The notes under the pieces are model-generated. The model did not search any database, had not been told where the DNA came from, and saw only the letters and a list, made by a program, of their open reading frames with translations. Both the position numbers and the translations under genes were made by a program. Shown piece by piece: positions 58,701 through 64,000 of a DNA stretch of 64,000 bases. Source of the stretch: Picochlorum sp. 'celeri'. Its lineage: Eukaryota; Chlorophyta; Trebouxiophyceae. How positions within the stretch are numbered: position 1 is the stretch's first letter; each line of letters begins with the position of its first letter. The stretch covers positions 597,501 to 661,500 of the forward strand of contig JAACMV010000016.1 in NCBI GenBank assembly GCA_010909725.1, in the 5' to 3' direction.

Positions 58701-59169
58701 CTCAGGGCTGGAGAGATTGCGAGCGCAGTTCCATGCCGCCAGAGACATTCAATGCCGGGCTTTGGAGGAAAAGAATCTCGTACGGGCTAAGATTCTGGGT
58801 GCGCGAGAAGCATTGGAGGCGGAGCGCCAAAGTGTCAGAGAGGAGATGGCAAGGCTCGTGGAGCATGAGAGGAGAACAGAGCTGCTGGTGAGTGACACGG
58901 CCTTTCAAGGCATGTCCCAGTCATCATGGGAGTCTGGAGTCGCCCTGATGAAGTCACGGCTGGGAATATTTGAAAATCGGTGCTCCATAGGAGCGTTATC
59001 AGCCATCGAGGAGGAGACGGCGACTCTGCTACAGGAGTTAGCTGCCCTCCACGTCTCAGACCATGGCGTCCACCCCACCATTGCCGACGGAAATGGGCAC
59101 CAGTCATTCTCAGACGACTCGTTATCGATTGGAGACTACGAGGATGACGGCATGGAAGTGGAGATTTGA
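55766..59169 (+). CDS. KDZ (Kyakuja-Dileera-Zisupton) family transposase, intact
   Basis: Five exons (55766-56373, 56442-56523, 56596-57888, 57959-58378, 58459-59169) give 1,037 residues; all four junctions keep frame. Introns are 68-80 bp with GTACGC, GTGCGT, GTGCGC and GTGAGC donors and GYAG acceptors, like the host genes. The N-terminus is basic and Arg-rich, followed by a CERCGSLNC finger and CxxC-type motifs (CPACRG). The catalytic core has YIDGHFGIPHF (first aspartate, about residue 371), WYDINCRYKTHA (second, about 515) and FPLGSFHGPMHNALC, diagnostic of KDZ. The C-terminal 370 residues form long coiled coils. KDZ enzymes move DNA transposons by cut and paste. Terminal repeats were not identified. 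Confidence 0.9.
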
Positions 59170-61292
59170 ATAGACAGGCATTTTGCCTTGGGCCACAAGC
59201 CCTCCAGGGACTGCATGGTACTTGCTGCATTGTCACATGGCTTGCCGCAACTGTAAGACACATAAATCGAAATAGTATCATCAATACAAGCCAGATCCGC
59301 GGCCAGCATCGCAATCACGCGCCATCGGGCGACCCCTGTTGCACAACCGAATGACATCGCACCGGCGTGCATATGAACTCGCACGTCCCGCATTCTCACG
59401 CACTTCTAGGCCACATTACTCCCATATTATCACATATAAATATAAATACAACACCAGGAACAGGCCCGAGGAAGCCGTCGGAGGGAGTTGGGATTTTGAA
59501 ATATTTTGAAAGTTTTGGGACTGCTGAGGGGAGATGGCCGCACGATTCCGCGGCGATCCACCCACATATACTCTCATAAATCAGAATAAAGATGCAAGGC
59601 GTAGGTATAGGGCATGGAATCGGCCCTAGGGCAGGGTATTGATGCCCAATTGGGACATCGACATCACCCTGAGAGATGCGTTTGAACCCTAAGTCAGATG
59701 ACGTCTTTTCAAAGGTCTTCTGGCCCACAAAGCACTTCGATCCGCAAGAAAATATTAGATTGACAAATTTGGTATATATATTTATTATTAGTATGGCATC
59801 ATCACATACTTCAGGGGCGCAATCGCATGAAATCGATGCGAATACTTGCTACCAGAAGAACGCTCATCCTGCACGGTGCTGCATTTCACTCTGTTTCACG
59901 GCAACAACACGCCCCCAGCGACACAAAAGGACCACATATTGCATGTATTATGGTAATGTGTCATAACGAGTAGATGGAGCGTCGATACATGCCCCACATC
60001 ATGTGAAGATCCATTCACACCCATCACACAAACTGTCCCTACACGTTTGTTCTTTGTGTGCATGAGAATACGGTACGTGTTGAGCATTGGCAGCATCAGA
60101 CAATTGTATGGTCCTTCTATATCTTATTTTCAAGCGGTTTCGTGTGTTACGAATCAGAACGCATCAAAAGATGGTCCGGCAAACAAGAAATTACAGAAGA
60201 AACGTATCAACATGACAGTGTTTTGATGCAGAGTACCACATGCAAGCCTTCAACCACAGCATTTCTGCATCACGACGCTTCAAATGACTTGATATATACC
60301 TGTTCAAGTAATATTTGATCATTCGCCAATCCAGATACAATTTGTGTGCATCAGGGAACATGTTCCACACTTTGGAATCACCATCTCAACATTGTTCATC
60401 TGCAAAATCACTGTACACACCCATAGTATATCCACCCTTCGCCCTCTCGCGTGTCATTCGCACTCTCAAGAGCACATGTTTGGCACATAATGCGATCACA
60501 TTGCCTTTTGCCGCAAAGGAGTTCATGTAGCGTATCTATGGGCAGCTTCCAAGGAGAAGGCCATCCAGCTGCAGCATGCCAGAGGAGATGTATCTCTCCC
60601 CTGTGACATCAACAATCAACCAAATCCATACCTACAGTTTCTGACATATTGTATGAACGACAACAGCGCACGTTTGGGTTCCTGCAAGACCGTACCACGC
60701 TTTTTGGGAGGTTGTTCCTGAACTACTCTTGAGTGGCCATCCCAATTTTCTGTGTATGGTGCCATCACATCACACATCTATCTACTCCCGAAATATAGAT
60801 ATCAAACAATGATAAATAAGCAATGTCTCACAGGCAGAGATGTCTCCATTATCCAACAGGGCAAGAGGAGCAGGTGGTTACGTTTGCACCGCATTTCAAA
60901 AGCCGAGTTGCCGCTTGACTGCCTCTTTATAGGCGTCTACTCGTCACATTCTATTGGAGAGTGTATATATGTATATATATAAAGATGTAGGCGATCGAAG
61001 CGGTGTAGAGTAGTGTCTGTCGAGGCCCGAGATGCCCTGCCCCTAAGCGGGTGCACACCAGCCATCTTCCCCCACGCCCCCGCCTGGGGCGTATTAATGC
61101 ATGATACTGGAATCAACCATGTGCCAAATACGTTTTCATTGTTTTGTATTTCCAAAGAGGTGCAAATATCCGGAAATGAGCGGGGTATGTCCCGCCTGCA
61201 CCGCGCGCAATCTGAACCGTCTGAAAACAGCGGTACCGTCCGCGACATGCCCGTCAGTTCGATCCGTGCATTAAAGGATCCGTATAAATGTA
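59170..61292. other. 2.1 kb without a recognisable gene
   Basis: Downstream of the transposase stop. Short frames only. It probably includes the right end of the KDZ element, but no terminal inverted repeat was matched to the left flank by eye. Confidence 0.45.
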
Positions 61293-61437
61293 TAACAAAT
61301 CTCGAGAATCTCGTCTTTTCCTTTTTCTTATTTCTTTTCACGGAGCCCTGGGTACCCCACCACAGGTACCCCACTTGATCAAGAGGCGACCTGGTCAGGG
61401 GGCATTGATGTAAAATCATACATACATACATATAATC
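61293..61437 (+). repeat. LINE/SINE 3'-tail repeat, copy 2
   Basis: Matches 33246-33391 over about 145 bp. The hairpin at 61350-61371 is GGGTACC, 8-nt loop, GGTACCC; compared with copy 1, two base pairs changed together. It ends TTGATGTAAAATCATACATA plus further CATA units, a microsatellite-like tail. Confidence 0.75.
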
Positions 61438-62060
61438 AAATGTAGTTCTGGTATATGTACCGCAGTGGCGAGTCTGGGGTAACCAAGTCAGATTGCCAAC
61501 GGACGTAGGACTCGGTTTAAATTTTCTCGCTCAAGCCATCCTGCATTCCTTCACAACTACTTCCAAAATCTTACATATGTAAGAAAGAGGTAAAACTAGT
61601 GGGATATCTTGCCGTGAGCGTCCGTTGCTCGTCGGGAACGTGTTTGACATTCGCCACGGCAGTCGTGGAAAATGCCCTCCCAAGGCAGTTACATGACGCA
61701 TCTTGCGACCAATATGCATATAATATCTATTTGTGTTCTATATGCGCGCGGAGGATAGAATTAGGCGTGGGTCGGTTGGCTCGTGGCAGTGTTCCGAGGC
61801 CGAAAAAGCCTAAACGACTGTCCCAACTGCTCCCCGAAAATCAAAACTCCCCCTTTCGCCGCCATACCCTCCAAAATACCAATAGTGTGGTAAACAATGA
61901 CGAAACGCTGCCTGAAATACCCAGGAACGCGAGGAATACCCGCATGCAGACTCTGACCATGCCCATTGGGTGCCTGGGTTTGCTTGGGCCACAAATACGA
62001 TGTGGGATATACGTACCTCGTATCCTGCATCTTTTTCAATCTCATATAGTACTATATGTA
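61438..62060. other. spacer right of tail-repeat copy 2
   Basis: About 620 bp with no recognisable gene; it should contain the 3' UTR of the AT-hook gene. Confidence 0.4.
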
Positions 62061-63330
62061 TTAAGAGGCTGGCCTGGCCTTCGGGGGTCTCCCTCTCCGT
62101 ACCTTTTTGGGCCTGCCCCTCTCCCTAGGCCTGCTCACTTCTCCAGTCTCCTGAGCTCCAGCCTCTGTCGGGGCATGCTCAGGCCTACCAATCGATTCAG
62201 ACATTGTATGGATGTGCTCCGGTGCACTCGACACGGGCTGATCTTCAATACTCCCACGTTCCTCTGGCGGTGCTGGTTCGCTCTCTGGCACCTCTCCAAG
62301 GGCCTCTTCCCTTGGGTCACTCCGTGGGGCTCCACCGGCTGGAGCCATCACAAATCGATCCATAAGATTCCTGAAAGCTCCCTGATTCATAATGTTGTCC
62401 GTCTCGCATGCCATCTGGGCCTCAGTCACTGCAGCCTCAACTGGCAAAGTTGACTTGCCCTGGATCCTTGCCCAGTTCTCAGGATCCGTGCTCTTGTAGT
62501 GTTCTACGACCATCTTTTTGTCTTCACTTCGAAGTCTAGAAGGATACAGAAAGGGGATGGCCCTCGGCCAGTTCAGGAACTCCCTTGCTTTGCTGCATAT
62601 GGCACACCCATCACCTGAACAGGATTGATAGTCAGGGTGCCCACCTAGCTCCTTGCGGCTTCGATCCTCCGCTTCAACGTCACTCATCCCTACATAAAAC
62701 ATTCAATGAAATACTGTAGATCCATGAGATACAGGGCATGCACACATGTGGAGCAGCACCTTGACATTTGTACAGGCTCTTCACTGCCTCAAGTTCCCTG
62801 TGCTTCATCTCCTTGATGAGCTGCCCAAGGGTCCCATCGTCTGTGAGAACCGCATCGTAGTCTTCTAGAAACCGCTCATCATCAGGTGGAAACGAGTTGA
62901 TGTACATGTTCCACAGGGCCATCAGATCAAACTCAAATTGCTGCACCCTGTCATGCCTGGCATCTGCACAGCATGTTGGAAACGCCCCTCACTCCCCCAG
63001 TTCGTCCAAGAAGGAATGTTATGTATATTCACCATGCATACCTTGCTTCCACATCCCCGTGAGGAGGCTGACAACCTCGCCATTTGGCTGGATGAGGAAC
63101 CCAACAAATTCTGGCAATTTGACTTTCCCAAAGCGTTCGTGCCCACATTCCTTCTTCTGACAATCCGCGATGGCGAACAAAGACTTTTGAATTGCTCGGA
63201 CAATCTTTTTCTCTTCCCTCAGGCACACATCTCGCACCTTGGCACTCCCGGAGAGCCCCCGGTTCCCCCCACGTTGGGGCTCTGGTGGCGGGGAGTCAGA
63301 AACCTCTCCTGGGCCATCAATGTCACTCAT
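62061..63330 (-). CDS. AT-hook nuclear protein, otherwise unidentified
   Basis: Three exons (63330-63042, 62963-62760, 62689-62061) with introns of 78 and 70 bp give 373 residues; junctions read LLTGMWKQDARHDRVQQF and SLYKCQGMSDVEAE. The C-terminus ends in two AT-hook cores, RERGRPKKVRRGRPPKARP, which bind the minor groove of AT-rich DNA. The middle has a Cys cluster (CSGDGCAIC) and FEFDLMALWNMYINSF followed by an acidic helix; this recalls the LW core of VEFS boxes in SUZ12/EMF2 but is too weak to claim. The N-terminus is acidic and proline-rich. Presumably chromatin-associated. Its introns and clean frame support a live gene amid repeats. Confidence 0.7.
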
Positions 63331-63663
63331 ACTGGCGTCAAATATGTAAGATATTAATTTGTAGTGCTATAAACACGCGCTAAGGAACTGCAAAGCCCAG
63401 CAAGTAGGTCGAGAGGTTCACTCGGGTCGGCGCAATCAAACAAGTCGTCGCACTGTACACCGCACGGATCACTCCGACGATTTTTTTCTTGAAATAAGTG
63501 TATTATAATAAAGATATGTGCAAAGCGGCACGAATTCTAGTGCTGTCTGCAGTGAGAGTATTTCGCCAGCGGCATGCACTAGTTCGGCCTGGAAAACCTC
63601 CCATTTCTTTATTTTTATATAGTGGCCTTATATCGTGGGGCAAGTTGCTACACAGCTCGTGTA
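63331..63663. promoter_or_regulatory. upstream region of the AT-hook gene
   Basis: About 330 bp upstream of the ATG, expected to include the promoter. No motif stands out. Confidence 0.3.
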
Positions 63664-63722
63664 ATTTGATCAAGAGGCGACCTGGTCAGGAGGCATTGAT
63701 GTAAAATCATACATACATCCAT
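63664..63722 (+). repeat. LINE/SINE 3'-tail repeat, copy 3, 5' truncated
   Basis: Starts at TTGATCAAGAGGCGACCTGG, after the hairpin position, and runs to TTGATGTAAAATCATACATA. The 5' truncation is the usual mark of incomplete reverse transcription. Confidence 0.7.
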
Positions 63723-64000
63723 ATACTAGGAATATCGGTCGTACTTGTATCAAAAAAATGCTGGACTGATGCAGCAGTCCATCCATACATCCAAGTCTGT
63801 CAAAAGATGCATGTACATGGACATGTTTGATATTGGACTGTCAATGAAATAGTTACTAAAAGTTACTTTAGGGGTTACTTTGAATACCTTCAACTTTTGT
63901 CTTCCAGTCCATATATTTACTCGAATGCGATGGCTCACACTCCAATTATGCAGAGTTACTTTAGTTACTATGCTTCTGCATTGTCTGTGATTGCCCTCTG
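63723..64000. other. right end of window, no gene seen
   Basis: Contains several AGTTACTTTA-like direct repeats at 63850-63985 and no recognisable coding sequence. Confidence 0.4.

Noticed and set aside
61240..61270. GTTCGATCC, a tRNA B-box-like sequence next to the tail repeat, hinting at a tRNA-derived SINE head
   Set aside because: No A box or cloverleaf could be fitted upstream, and the other tail copies lack this sequence.
61599..62453. 284-codon plus-strand open frame
   Set aside because: Runs antisense through the AT-hook gene's last exon; starts with a non-ATG codon and has no recognisable domain.

Overview
This is nuclear DNA from a eukaryote with short GT-AG introns, most likely an alga. 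The evidence is spliceosomal introns of about 60-290 bp, mitochondrial ATP synthase gamma, two organelle-type translation release factors, a plant-type reticulon, a plant-type FMN-hydrolase-like HAD protein, and a GpsA-type glycerol-3-phosphate dehydrogenase with a possible transit peptide. Many splice donors read GTGCGT. Compact gene islands set in transposon-rich DNA recall what is reported for some red algae, but the species cannot be fixed from this window.

Layout. (1) 1-9.0 kb: two head-to-tail, nearly identical LINE retrotransposons (APE endonuclease, reverse transcriptase, zinc knuckle), each ending in a 25-30 base A-run, with a 641-bp duplicated LINE piece between them. (2) 9.1-26.2 kb: a very dense island of single-copy genes: WDR26/GID7 (-), HAD phosphatase (+), ArfB/ICT1 peptidyl-tRNA hydrolase (-), transportin-3 (+), tRNA-splicing endonuclease Sen2 (+), reticulon (-), an unidentified gene cut by a 100-N gap, glycerol-3-phosphate dehydrogenase (+), organellar RF1 (-), a small unknown (-), a secreted RCC1-repeat protein (+), ATP synthase gamma (-) and the SSU-processome protein UTP11 (-). 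Several reading frames right of the gap need single-base corrections. (3) 26.2-46.9 kb: repeat-rich DNA with a decayed Tnp2/CACTA-type transposase, three diverged LINE 3' fragments, a 160-bp inverted-repeat pair, a hairpin-saturated zone at 43.7-45.4 kb, and two intact, apparently intronless genes, a Golgi-type carbohydrate sulfotransferase and a membrane-anchored methyltransferase. (4) 46.96-55.3 kb: an intact autonomous Helitron (1,674-aa Rep-Pif1 protein) followed head-to-tail by four short Helitron derivatives in an A-B-A'-B' order. (5) 55.3-59.2 kb: palindromic repeats, then an intact five-exon KDZ-type transposase gene. (6) 59.2-64 kb: mostly non-coding DNA with copies of a LINE/SINE 3' tail and one three-exon AT-hook protein gene.

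The island genes are housekeeping functions (protein turnover, nuclear import, tRNA and rRNA processing, ER shape, organelle translation and energy). They are not an operon-like pathway; their spacing, down to 1 bp between convergent stop codons, reflects compaction. The transposons surround the island and one LINE ends 72 bp past the WDR26 stop. The most unusual items are the Helitron concatemer, the hairpin zone, a repeat tail whose hairpin shows compensatory base changes, and a possible 29-bp intron in the reticulon gene.
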